Of a stretch of 51,394 bases of DNA, positions 16,032-23,479 are shown piece after piece (within the stretch, counting starts at the first letter, position 1; each line of letters opens with the position of its first letter). Position numbers and translations under genes: made by a program. This DNA is from Oscillospiraceae bacterium (lineage in GTDB: Bacteria; Bacillota; Clostridia; Oscillospirales; Ruminococcaceae), in assembly GCA_030523195.1 (NCBI GenBank), contig JAUNJC010000003.1, positions 1-51,394 of the forward strand, read 5' to 3'. Below the pieces are notes generated by a model. It was given only the letters and a program-made list of their open reading frames with translations. It searched no databases and was not told where the DNA came from.

Positions 16032-16493
16032 TCAGTGCTTTTCTGGTTCTTCCAACGGTAAAATCATTTGCTGATATGGCAATACCTGATACCCCATTTT
16101 CTGATAGAGAGCGGCAGCTCGTTCATTTTCCGGTTCGACTTCCAGCCGCAGTTGTTTTGCCTTTCCCTTCCATTCGGCTGCTACAAATTGCAGAAACTGT
16201 CTGCCCAGTCCATGGGAGCGGAAAGGCGGACGAATATAGAGACATTCTACCCAGAGAACCAAACCGCCAGCTTCATGCTGCATCATTTTATTGAGTACTG
16301 CAAATCCAGCAGGCTGCCCCCCTGCTTCCAGTAAATAACCGAGTAAATATTGATCGGAACGCAGAATTTCCTGTAAGGTGGCAACATGATGGGCAAATGG
16401 AATGGGGTGCAAAACGGCGGAGGAGTGAAAAAATTCCTCGCACATCTCATAAAAAATATTGGTATCGTTTTCAGTAAGATTACGGAATGCCAT
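16032..16493 (-). CDS. GNAT family N-acetyltransferase
   Basis: A 153-residue acetyltransferase with the GNAT fold. The acetyl-CoA binding loop is RSHGLGRQFL (R/Q-x-x-G-x-G/A near 113-122), preceded by the beta-4 strand LVLWVECLYIRPPF. The C-terminal ENERAAALYQKMGYQV is the classic end of the fold. The acceptor is unknown. It follows aguB by 41 bases and may be cotranscribed; a role in acetylating polyamines would fit the neighbours but is only inference. Confidence 0.85.
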   Translation of the reverse strand: MAFRNLTENDTNIFYEMCEEFFHSSAVLHPIPFAHHVATLQEILRSDQYLLGYLLEAGGQPAGFAVLNKMMQHEAGGLVLWVECLYIRPPFRSHGLGRQFLQFVAAEWKGKAKQLRLEVEPENERAAALYQKMGYQVLPYQQMILPLEEPEKH

Positions 16494-16534
16494 GGAAAAC
16501 CTCCTGTTTTTTATTTTTCATTCGGAGAAAACGC

Positions 16535-17428
16535 TTATTTTTGAAGTGGAATCGAACTGCTGATTGTTTTGTACATCTCTGGTCTGCGGTCACGGAATAC
16601 ACCCCATTCTAAGCGGTCTTTTTGAATTTCATCCAAATCAAAATCCGCTGTCAGCACACAGTTCAAATCTCGTTTTGCTTCTTTTATAATTTCTCCGGTG
16701 TGGTCTGTAATAAAAGAAGAACCATAAAATGTTAGTTCCGACTGTTGGTATTGGTTTTCTTTGCAGGGCATAACCCGTTCCGTACCAGTGCGGTTTGCAG
16801 CAATCACCGGCATCAGGTTGGCAGCTGCATGGCCTTGCATACAACGCTGCCAGTGTCCGGAGCTGTCGACCTCTAAGAGCGGTTCGGAACCGATTGCCGT
16901 TGGGTACAGCAGCAGTTCTGCCCCCTGCAATGCCATACAGCGTGCCGTTTCTGGAAACCATTGATCCCAGCAAATTCCAACGCCAATGCAGCCATATGCG
17001 GTATGCCAAACCCGAAAACCAGTGTCACCGGGTGTGAAGTAGAATTTTTCCTGATAAAAGTGGTCATCTGGAATATGTGTTTTTCGATAACAGCCCAAAA
17101 TAGAACCATCTGCATCCAGTATTGCGATACTGTTGAAGGTATTATTTCCGGCACGTTCATAGAAGCTGATCGGCAATACCACATGCAGCTCCGCCGCTAC
17201 TTCTTGGAACATTTGCACGGCTGGATTTTCTGTTAGCGGTGTTGCGTAGCTGTAGTAATCATACTGCCGTTCCTGACAGAAATACGAACGTTCAAACAAT
17301 TCAGGCAGCAAAATAATATTTGCTCCGTCGGCAGCTGCCTGTCGTACCAGACGGTTTGCGGTTTCTAAGTTTTCCCGTACAGCAGGACTGCATGCCATTT
17401 GTACGGCTGCCACTGTTACAATTCTCAT
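16535..17428 (-). CDS. aguB: N-carbamoylputrescine amidase
   Basis: A 297-residue nitrilase-superfamily enzyme that hydrolyses N-carbamoylputrescine to putrescine, CO2 and ammonia. The Glu-Lys-Cys triad is visible: Glu43 in LLPELFERSYF, Lys116 in CYRKTHIPDDHF and Cys153 in VGICWDQWFPE. The HIPDDHFYQEKFYF segment is typical of AguB rather than of general omega-amidases. ATG at 17428 follows GAAAGGGG; upstream in-frame codons would overlap the aguA end and are not needed. aguA lies 56 bases upstream on the same strand, so the pair makes putrescine from agmatine without arginase. Confidence 0.94.
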   Translation of the reverse strand: MRIVTVAAVQMACSPAVRENLETANRLVRQAAADGANIILLPELFERSYFCQERQYDYYSYATPLTENPAVQMFQEVAAELHVVLPISFYERAGNNTFNSIAILDADGSILGCYRKTHIPDDHFYQEKFYFTPGDTGFRVWHTAYGCIGVGICWDQWFPETARCMALQGAELLLYPTAIGSEPLLEVDSSGHWQRCMQGHAAANLMPVIAANRTGTERVMPCKENQYQQSELTFYGSSFITDHTGEIIKEAKRDLNCVLTADFDLDEIQKDRLEWGVFRDRRPEMYKTISSSIPLQK

Positions 17429-17484
17429 AGTAAAAGACCCCTTTCTATCTCCTATCCATAATGCCCTTTGCCAATGGATTTTAC

Positions 17485-18600
17485 TTATTTTTGATTTGGT
17501 ATGTATTTTTTCGGTATTTGCTGTGTAATACAATGGATATTTCCGCCGCCGATTAAAATCTCTCTTGCAGCAATGGGGACAATGTTTCTGGTTGGAAAAC
17601 AGGTTTGCAGGATTTTAACAGCTACTGCATCCATCGAGTCATCAAACTGTGGCACGATCACAGAATCATTGGAAAGGTAGAAATTGACATAGGAGGCTGC
17701 CAGTCGTTCTCCCGGTGTTCGGGTTGGTTCGCCGTCCCAGAAATCCAGACCGCTGCACTCCTCTTCTGTCATACAAACTGGCTTTGCAGGAATCGGCAAT
17801 TTTTGTACCTGTATGTGTCTACCCTTGGCATCGGTTGCCTGCTCCAGTACATCCAGACAAGCTTTGGACAATGGGTACTGCGGGTCAGACGGATCCTCTG
17901 TCCAGGCAAGTACAACTTTTCCGGGTTCGGTAAAGGCACAGATATTGTCCACATGTTCGTTGGTCTCGTCCTGATAAATTCCTCTCGGCAGCCAGATGAC
18001 AGTCTTTGCCCCCAGACAGTTACAGAGCATTTCTGTAATCTCCGCTTTTGTCATTTGCGGATTGCGTCCCTTGCTGAGCAGACAAGCTTCTGTTGTGAGA
18101 ATAGTTCCTTCCCCATCGCTGTGAATGCTGCCGCCTTCTAAAATAACATTTCGCATGCAATAGCAGTCGCATTGCAATAGGTCACAGACTTTTCGGGCAA
18201 CGTGGTTGTCGTTGTCCCATGGGAAATATAGACCATCTGTCAGACCGCCCCATGCGTTAAAGCCCCAGTCAATGCCACGGCGTCTGCCGTCTGAATGCAG
18301 GACAAAGGTGGGGGCTGTATCTCTTGCCCAAGCATCATCGGTGGTACACTCGACTAAGCGGATTTCCGGTGGCAGCATGGCTCTTGCTGTTTCATATTGC
18401 TGATTGCTGACCAGCATGGTAACTTCCTCGGATGCAGCGATGGCGGCTGCAATTTTTACAAAGGCATTTCGTGCCGTATAGGCACCGTTTCGCCAAGAAT
18501 CTGACCGTTCCGGCCAGATCATAATACAGCCGTCATGCGGTGCAAATTCTGCCGGCATAAAAAAGCCGTCTGCCTTGGGCTGCGTGTGTAAGATGTGCAT
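17485..18600 (-). CDS. aguA: Agmatine deiminase
   Basis: A 371-residue enzyme of the guanidino-group-modifying (pentein) superfamily converting agmatine to N-carbamoylputrescine. The start at 18600 follows AAGGAGGAACGGAGC. The N-terminus (FFMPAEFAPHDGCIMIWPERSDSW) is given here only by its first residues FFMPAEFAPHDG; further motifs are WARDTAPTF, WDNDNHVARKV and EGGSIHSDGEGT. The nucleophile is Cys357 in GGGNIHCITQQIP. It is first in a minus-strand operon with aguB and perhaps the GNAT and HAD genes, read from a consensus promoter at 18641-18669. Putrescine production or acid/nitrogen handling is the likely role. Confidence 0.95.
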   Translation of the reverse strand: MHILHTQPKADGFFMPAEFAPHDGCIMIWPERSDSWRNGAYTARNAFVKIAAAIAASEEVTMLVSNQQYETARAMLPPEIRLVECTTDDAWARDTAPTFVLHSDGRRRGIDWGFNAWGGLTDGLYFPWDNDNHVARKVCDLLQCDCYCMRNVILEGGSIHSDGEGTILTTEACLLSKGRNPQMTKAEITEMLCNCLGAKTVIWLPRGIYQDETNEHVDNICAFTEPGKVVLAWTEDPSDPQYPLSKACLDVLEQATDAKGRHIQVQKLPIPAKPVCMTEEECSGLDFWDGEPTRTPGERLAASYVNFYLSNDSVIVPQFDDSMDAVAVKILQTCFPTRNIVPIAAREILIGGGNIHCITQQIPKKYIPNQK

Positions 18601-18640
18601 GCTCCGTTCCTCCTTGTTGTGCGTGTGTATTTCTTTTTTC

Positions 18641-18669
18641 ATTATACAAGGGAACCCGATGGCTGTCAA
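18641..18669 (-). promoter_or_regulatory. Sigma-A promoter of the aguA operon
   Basis: On the minus strand TTGACA (18664-18669) and TATAAT (18641-18646) are both consensus, with a 17-base spacer. The start codon lies about 40 bases downstream. Confidence 0.9.
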
Positions 18670-18698
18670 CCCTGCGGTGTGAGAATCCATGCAAATCC

Positions 18699-18770
18699 AT
18701 TTTGAAATGATGGTTTCCATTCTATGCCACAGGCAAATGCAGTTAAGCTGGCTCAGCTTGGCGGAAAGGG
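18699..18770 (+). repeat. Intergenic hairpin repeat, family 2, copy 1
   Basis: About 72 bases closely matching 26949-27019. Shared blocks include AAATGATGGTTT, CATTCT, ATGCC, AGGC and AAGCTGGCTCAGCTTGGCG. AAGCTG and CAGCTT form a hairpin in both copies. In this copy the middle hairpin (CCGCAG/CTGCGG in copy 2) is degraded. It lies between the divergent aguA and DUF4253 promoters. Confidence 0.8.
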
Positions 18771-18787
18771 TGATTTCCCATTTATGA

Positions 18788-18816
18788 TAGACAAGTCTGA
18801 GAAAACATGATATAAT
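18788..18816 (+). promoter_or_regulatory. Promoter of the DUF4253 gene
   Basis: TAGACA (18788-18793), 17-base spacer, TATAAT (18811-18816), only 21 bases before the start codon, so the leader is very short. Confidence 0.75.
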
Positions 18817-18837
18817 CAAGAGAAAGGAGGGTTTCTC

Positions 18838-19617
18838 ATGTCATTTTTTAAAAAGATCTTTTCCAGAAAAAACGATGATGTAAAAGCAGATGTACAAAAA
18901 CAGCAAGAAAAATCAGGGCAAGATTTATCATTTCATATACCGGGGAAGCAGCTGCCAACACCAGAAGATGTGATGGATTTAGAAGACATATGGGATGTTT
19001 ATCAACAGGAACGTATACGGGGAAAACAGCAGGGCTTTATCCCTGTTTTGATTTATGGAAACGAGGATTTACTGGACACCCTGCAAGAGGAGTTTAAAAA
19101 TGGAACAGCCCACCTGCCGCTTTCTCCGGTTGCAGATGGGAAAGTCTGGTTGCATGAGCAGTATCAAGCATATTTTTCTGAGGATCCAGAAAGGGAGCAT
19201 ACTTTATTTTCCTCTGATGGAAGGACATCACAGGGACTGCACCGTTTTTTGTCTTTGCAGACAGCGTTGAGATTTCGGAAAGAAATGCCGTTGTATCTGG
19301 TAGAGATCCCAACTGTAAACCCTTGGGAGGTATTTGCATGGCTGCCGTTTGGCGGCTGGAACGACTGTCCAGATTCGGAGGATATGATGGCTGTCTTTCA
19401 GTATTGGTATGAAAAGTATGGTGCTGTGCCTGCCTGTATCGGTTCAGATACACTGGAGTGCATTGTATCGAAACCGGTTTCTGAAGCCGATGCAATTGCA
19501 TTGGCAAAAGAACAGTATGCATTTTGCAGTGATATTGTAGAACAGGGAATGGGTTCGATTTCTGCATTGGCAGAAGAATTGAAACAATCTACCATCTGGT
19601 ATTTCTGGTGGGATTGA
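18838..19617 (+). CDS. DUF4253 domain-containing protein
   Basis: A 259-residue cytoplasmic protein. ATG 18838 follows AGAAAGGAGG. The C-terminal part (about 155-259) matches the DUF4253 pattern: FAWLPFGGWNDCPDSEDM, then FQYWYEKYGAVPACIGSDTL, then ALAKEQYAFCSDIV and the terminal STIWYFWWD. The N-terminus is basic and phenylalanine-rich (SFFKKIFSRK), without a signal peptide. DUF4253 proteins have no settled function; some occur near polymorphic toxins as possible immunity proteins, but no toxin gene is seen here. It has its own promoter. Confidence 0.85.
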   Translation: MSFFKKIFSRKNDDVKADVQKQQEKSGQDLSFHIPGKQLPTPEDVMDLEDIWDVYQQERIRGKQQGFIPVLIYGNEDLLDTLQEEFKNGTAHLPLSPVADGKVWLHEQYQAYFSEDPEREHTLFSSDGRTSQGLHRFLSLQTALRFRKEMPLYLVEIPTVNPWEVFAWLPFGGWNDCPDSEDMMAVFQYWYEKYGAVPACIGSDTLECIVSKPVSEADAIALAKEQYAFCSDIVEQGMGSISALAEELKQSTIWYFWWD

Positions 19618-19698
19618 GAAAATTGCGATTGGTATCCATAGAATGCATTTTCATTGTGTGGATAGGATAAAATCGTTCAAAATTTTACAGCTTTTCTC

Positions 19699-19727
19699 TT
19701 GCAATCCCACAGAGAGTATGATATGAT
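19699..19727 (+). promoter_or_regulatory. Candidate promoter of the cellobiose phosphorylase gene
   Basis: TTGCAA (19699-19704), 17-base spacer, TATGAT (19722-19727). It lies upstream of the double-cloverleaf repeat, so that element would be in a 5' leader of about 250 nt. Confidence 0.6.
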
Positions 19728-19772
19728 AAAAAGACTACAGAATCAGTTGGAAGAGCCGAATCCATAATATTA

Positions 19773-19945
19773 TATACTGTCCTCTATTGCAAACAACGGT
19801 GTTGTTTGCAGTGCCGCTAAAAGCGGCTGCAAAGCCATCGGCTTTGCGAGGACAGTATGAACGGCGGCTCTTGGTGGCAAAGCCACCACCGGCAATGAAT
19901 TGCCGGTATTGCAAAATTGTAGATTTTGCAATAGAGCCTAGTATA
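19773..19945 (+). repeat. Double-cloverleaf intergenic element, copy A
   Basis: A 173-base element with imperfect 21-bp terminal inverted repeats, TATACT-nnn-CTCTATTGCAAA (18 of 21 match). Unit 1 is closed by a perfect 11-bp stem, ATACTGTCCTC (19774-19784) with GAGGACAGTAT (19848-19858). It holds three hairpins: TGCAAACAAC/GTTGTTTGCA (19788-19810), GCCGCT/AGCGGC (19813-19827) and GCAAAGCC/GGCTTTGC (19829-19847). Unit 2 is closed by GGCTCT (19866-19871) with AGAGCC (19933-19938). It holds TGGTGGC/GCCACCA (19872-19888), CCGGCAAT/ATTGCCGG (19889-19906) and ATTGCAAAAT/ATTTTGCAAT (19908-19932). The units are 7 bases apart. Other copies are at 28638-28807 and 46038-46205. It is not a tRNA: loops are 2-5 bases and there is no T-arm sequence. 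AGCCG and CGGCT flank the element. Confidence 0.9.
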
Positions 19946-19982
19946 ACGGCTGCATAAAAAATGAAAAAAGGAGTACTATCCC

Positions 19983-22367
19983 ATGCAATACGGATATTTT
20001 GACCTTGCGAACAAGGAATATGTCATCACCCGACCGGACACACCGTCCGCTTGGGCAAATTACCTCGGTTCACCGGAATATGGTGCGATCATTTCCAACA
20101 ATGCCGGCGGCTATAGCTTTGTAAAATCTGGTGCAAACGGCAGAATTACACGTTATCGGTTTAATTCCAATATGGCATTGCCGGGACGGTATCTTTATTT
20201 GCGGGACAATGATGCTGCCGATTACTGGTCAGCTTCTTGGCAGCCAGTTGGCAAGCCGTTGGACACTTACAAGAGTACCTGTCGGCACGGCACGGCTTAT
20301 ACGGTCATTTCCGCAGAATACAGCGGGATTCGTTCCGATGTGACCTATTATGTACCGGACGGGGCAACGCATGAAGTTTGGCGTGCCGTGATTACCAATC
20401 AGAGTGATCGCCCTAGAAAATTATCTGTATTCGGTTTTGTGGAATTTACCAACGAGGATAATTACGAACAGGATCAGGTTAACTTGCAGTATTCCCTGTT
20501 CATCTCTCGTACGGCATTTGAGAAAAATAAAATCATGCAGTATATCAGCGAATACAGCAAACAAGATGCTACCAGTCGGTTTTTTGGCATGGTAGGGGCA
20601 CCCGTTACGGGCTACAACGGCAGTCTGGAACACTTTATCGGGGCTTACCGTACCTATTCCAATCCGATTGCAGTGGAAAGCGGCAAGTGTGACAATGAGT
20701 TGAATTATAACGCCAACTCCTGTGGTGCGTTGCAGACGGAATTAACCTTACAGCCGGGCGAATCTAAGGAATTGATTTTTGTACTGGGCAGAAAAACCAG
20801 TGAGGAGGCAGATGCCATTCTGCACACCTATGAAACCGCTGGCAAGGTAGATGCCGAAGTCAATGCACTCAAGCAGTTCTGGCATGAAAAATTAGAACAC
20901 TTCTCAGTGGAAACACCGTCCGAAGCATTCAACAATATGATCAATGTCTGGAATGCATATCAGTGCTTTATTACCTTTATCTGGTCAAGAGCAGCCTCTT
21001 TCATTTATTGTGGTTTGCGGAATGGCTATGGCTATCGGGATACGGTACAGGACATTCAGGGGATTATCCACTTAGATCCGGAATTGGCAGCGGATAAAAT
21101 TCGCTTTATGTTGTCGGCACAGGTGGACAACGGCGGCGGTTTGCCGTTGGTAAAATTCACCCACAATGCCGGGCATGAAAATACACCGGATGATCCAGAT
21201 TATGTAAAGGAAACCGGACATCCGTCCTACCGGGCAGACGATGCCCTGTGGCTGTTCCCGACTATTGCAAAGTATGTCGGAGAAAGTGGTAACAAGGCGT
21301 TTTATGATGAGATCATTGTCTATGCAAACGGTGGGAAAGATACGGTTTATGATCATCTGAAGCGTGCCATTCAGTTCTCTATGGAGCGGCTTGGCGATCA
21401 CAATATGCCGGCTGGACTGCATGCGGACTGGAATGACTGTCTGCGGCTTGGCAAGAAAGGCGAATCCACCTTTGTTGCATTCCAGCTGTATTACGCTATG
21501 ACAATGATGAAAAAACTGGCAGCAGAACGGAATGACGCTGTTTATGTGGATTATCTGGAAGAGACACAGGCAAAGCTGGCAGCAACATTGGAAACCTGCT
21601 GGGATGAAGACCGCTTTATCCGTGGTATTCGGGAAGATGGTGTGATTGTAGGGGCAAAGAAAGACCCAGAAGCAAATATGTGGCTGAATCCGCAGAGTTG
21701 GAGTGTCATTTCTGGTTTTGCCAGCAAAGAGCAGGCTGATACTGCGATGCGGTCTGTTGCAGAAATTCTGGATACCCCATATGGTGCAAAACTGCTGGAA
21801 CCGCCATATCGGCAGCATTATTTTGATGGTGCATTGATGCACATTTTTAATCCGGATACGAAAGAAAACGGCGGCATTTTCTCGCAGTCACAGGGCTGGC
21901 TGATTCTGGCAGAAGCGTTGCTGGGACATGGGGATGCTGCATTCCGGTACTTTATGGAGAGTTCGCCGGCAGCCATGAATGAGAAGGCAGAAATTCGTGT
22001 CATGGAACCGTATGTACACGGACAGTTTACAGAATCTTCGGCATCTCCTTATGCAGGACGAGCACATGTCCACTGGCTGACAGGGACTGCTTCAACGGTT
22101 ATGGTGGGCTGTGTGGAAGGCATTTGCGGTATGCGTCCAGATGCAGATGGTCTGGCGATTCGTCCATCTATTCCGGCAGAATGGGACGGTATGAAGATGC
22201 ACAAATTATTCCGTGGCAAGCAGCTGGAGATTACCGTTCAGAATCCACAGCATGTAGAAAGTGGTGTCGTATCGCTGATATTGAATGGAGAAATGCTGGA
22301 AGGAGATTATATTCCGGCAGAAATGCTCGCAGAGCACAATGAAATTGTTGTGGTAATTGGAAAGTAA
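19983..22367 (+). CDS. Cellobiose phosphorylase (GH94)
   Basis: A 794-residue cytoplasmic enzyme that splits cellobiose with phosphate into glucose 1-phosphate and glucose, saving ATP. The N-terminal beta-sandwich (MQYGYFDLANKEYVITRPDT, then AWANYLGSPEYGAIISNNAGG) and the (alpha/alpha)6 catalytic domain are complete. The catalytic acid is Asp485 in HADWNDCLRLG. RNGYGYRDTVQDIQG and the C-terminal GQFTESSASPYAGRAHVHWL are also family hallmarks, and the length fits. ATG 19983 follows AAAAGGAG. No signal peptide, so cellobiose must be imported; the transporter is not in the window. The element at 19773-19945 lies in its presumed leader. A good terminator follows. Confidence 0.94.
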   Translation: MQYGYFDLANKEYVITRPDTPSAWANYLGSPEYGAIISNNAGGYSFVKSGANGRITRYRFNSNMALPGRYLYLRDNDAADYWSASWQPVGKPLDTYKSTCRHGTAYTVISAEYSGIRSDVTYYVPDGATHEVWRAVITNQSDRPRKLSVFGFVEFTNEDNYEQDQVNLQYSLFISRTAFEKNKIMQYISEYSKQDATSRFFGMVGAPVTGYNGSLEHFIGAYRTYSNPIAVESGKCDNELNYNANSCGALQTELTLQPGESKELIFVLGRKTSEEADAILHTYETAGKVDAEVNALKQFWHEKLEHFSVETPSEAFNNMINVWNAYQCFITFIWSRAASFIYCGLRNGYGYRDTVQDIQGIIHLDPELAADKIRFMLSAQVDNGGGLPLVKFTHNAGHENTPDDPDYVKETGHPSYRADDALWLFPTIAKYVGESGNKAFYDEIIVYANGGKDTVYDHLKRAIQFSMERLGDHNMPAGLHADWNDCLRLGKKGESTFVAFQLYYAMTMMKKLAAERNDAVYVDYLEETQAKLAATLETCWDEDRFIRGIREDGVIVGAKKDPEANMWLNPQSWSVISGFASKEQADTAMRSVAEILDTPYGAKLLEPPYRQHYFDGALMHIFNPDTKENGGIFSQSQGWLILAEALLGHGDAAFRYFMESSPAAMNEKAEIRVMEPYVHGQFTESSASPYAGRAHVHWLTGTASTVMVGCVEGICGMRPDADGLAIRPSIPAEWDGMKMHKLFRGKQLEITVQNPQHVESGVVSLILNGEMLEGDYIPAEMLAEHNEIVVVIGK

Positions 22368-22420
22368 AACATAGAATTTCAGAATACAAAAAACGAAAAG
22401 AGCACGTAGTATAGCAGCAG

Positions 22421-22456
22421 AAGAAGCTTGCGGTCTGATACCGGCAAGCTTCTTTT
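22421..22456 (+). terminator. Terminator after cellobiose phosphorylase
   Basis: AAGAAGCTTGC (22421-22431) pairs with GCAAGCTTCTT (22444-22454), with a T-rich end. It lies just 25 bases before the next gene. Confidence 0.85.
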
Positions 22457-22481
22457 ATTCTCAGAACAGAGAGGAGATAGC

Positions 22482-23285
22482 ATGATTACTTGTCCTTATT
22501 GCGGTATCCAACAGGAAGAACAGGATTCCATTTACTGTGAAAATTGCGGACAGTTGCTGCCGACTTTGCATTCAGAAATAGAACCGCCTCAATCCCAAAA
22601 TCATCCCATTCGGTTTTGGCTGCTTTTGTTGATTGGATTACCGATTTTGGTGATTCTTGCAACGGCGGTGTTTGTTCGGTATCAGAACGATACAGAATCA
22701 TCAGAATCCACTGCCTCTGATGGATTCTATGACCAGAGCAAACAAGCGATTTTGATTTGTGAGGATCCCAGCCGCTTTACGGAAACAGAATTGCAAACAA
22801 TGTCGGATGCGTTGCAGGAAACCAGTGAGACGCTGCAAATGGCAGTGGGTGTCCGGATTGGCGAAACACCGCTTAGCGGTCAAGAGGCAGCACGGGAAAT
22901 TGCGATCTCTGACTTTCAGCAGGAATTTCCATCAGCAGAAAACGGTGTCTGGCTTTATCTGGATTTTTCCGCCAATGCTGCGGAATTGGATTGTGAAGTG
23001 TATGATTATCTTTTGACATATGGTTCTGCTCAACTCTATTACACCAATGCATCGGACAACGATCGCATCAGCGAGATTTTTTCCCAATTGAACCCTATGT
23101 TGCAAAAAGGCAGAGAAGACGGCGTGCAGGCGGTAAATCAGTTTTGTGATGCATTGTTACACTACTATCAGGCAGGGATTCCAGATGGTTATTATGTCTA
23201 TGATGCAGAGGCAGGGCAATATCTTTATGAGGAAAACGGTATCATTTCTTGGCATACTGTACCGCCAATTGGAAAAGAAAAATGA
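22482..23285 (+). CDS. Zinc-ribbon membrane protein with TPM-like domain
   Basis: A 267-residue protein. ATG 22482 follows GAGAGGAG. Cys4, Cys7, Cys19 and Cys22 form an N-terminal zinc ribbon (CPYC...CENC). One transmembrane segment (about 44-67) follows, then an acidic extracytoplasmic region. Residues about 88-205 (RFTETELQTMSDALQETSET, then ENGVWLYLDFSANAAELDCE) recall the TPM (TLP18.3/Psb32/MOLO-1) fold by its helix, strand and VWLYLDFS pattern, but this is a tentative match. The C-terminus carries YYVYDAEAGQYLYEENG. Function unknown; a role in envelope quality control would be speculation. Confidence 0.75.
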   Translation: MITCPYCGIQQEEQDSIYCENCGQLLPTLHSEIEPPQSQNHPIRFWLLLLIGLPILVILATAVFVRYQNDTESSESTASDGFYDQSKQAILICEDPSRFTETELQTMSDALQETSETLQMAVGVRIGETPLSGQEAAREIAISDFQQEFPSAENGVWLYLDFSANAAELDCEVYDYLLTYGSAQLYYTNASDNDRISEIFSQLNPMLQKGREDGVQAVNQFCDALLHYYQAGIPDGYYVYDAEAGQYLYEENGIISWHTVPPIGKEK

Positions 23286-23479
23286 TAAAATTTGTTTATT
23301 CATAGAAGTAACATAGAAAAAACAAGAAAAGTTGTACGACATGTGATATAATTATAACAGTTTTATTATATATTTTGTGCTTTTTATATAAAATCGCATC
23401 TTATAGTACTTTTGGAACATGGTTCTATATGAAAAGTGCTGAAAGGGAACTCAAAAAATTGACAAAAGGAGGCGTTTTC

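Noticed and set aside
19774..19858. Cloverleaf resembling a tRNA (85 bases, closing stem and three arms)
   Set aside because: The loops have 3 bases, there is no anticodon loop of 7, no T-arm consensus and no discriminator. The same sequence recurs as part of a larger repeat.
21072..21842. 256-codon minus-strand open frame
   Set aside because: Antisense to the well-supported cellobiose phosphorylase gene.
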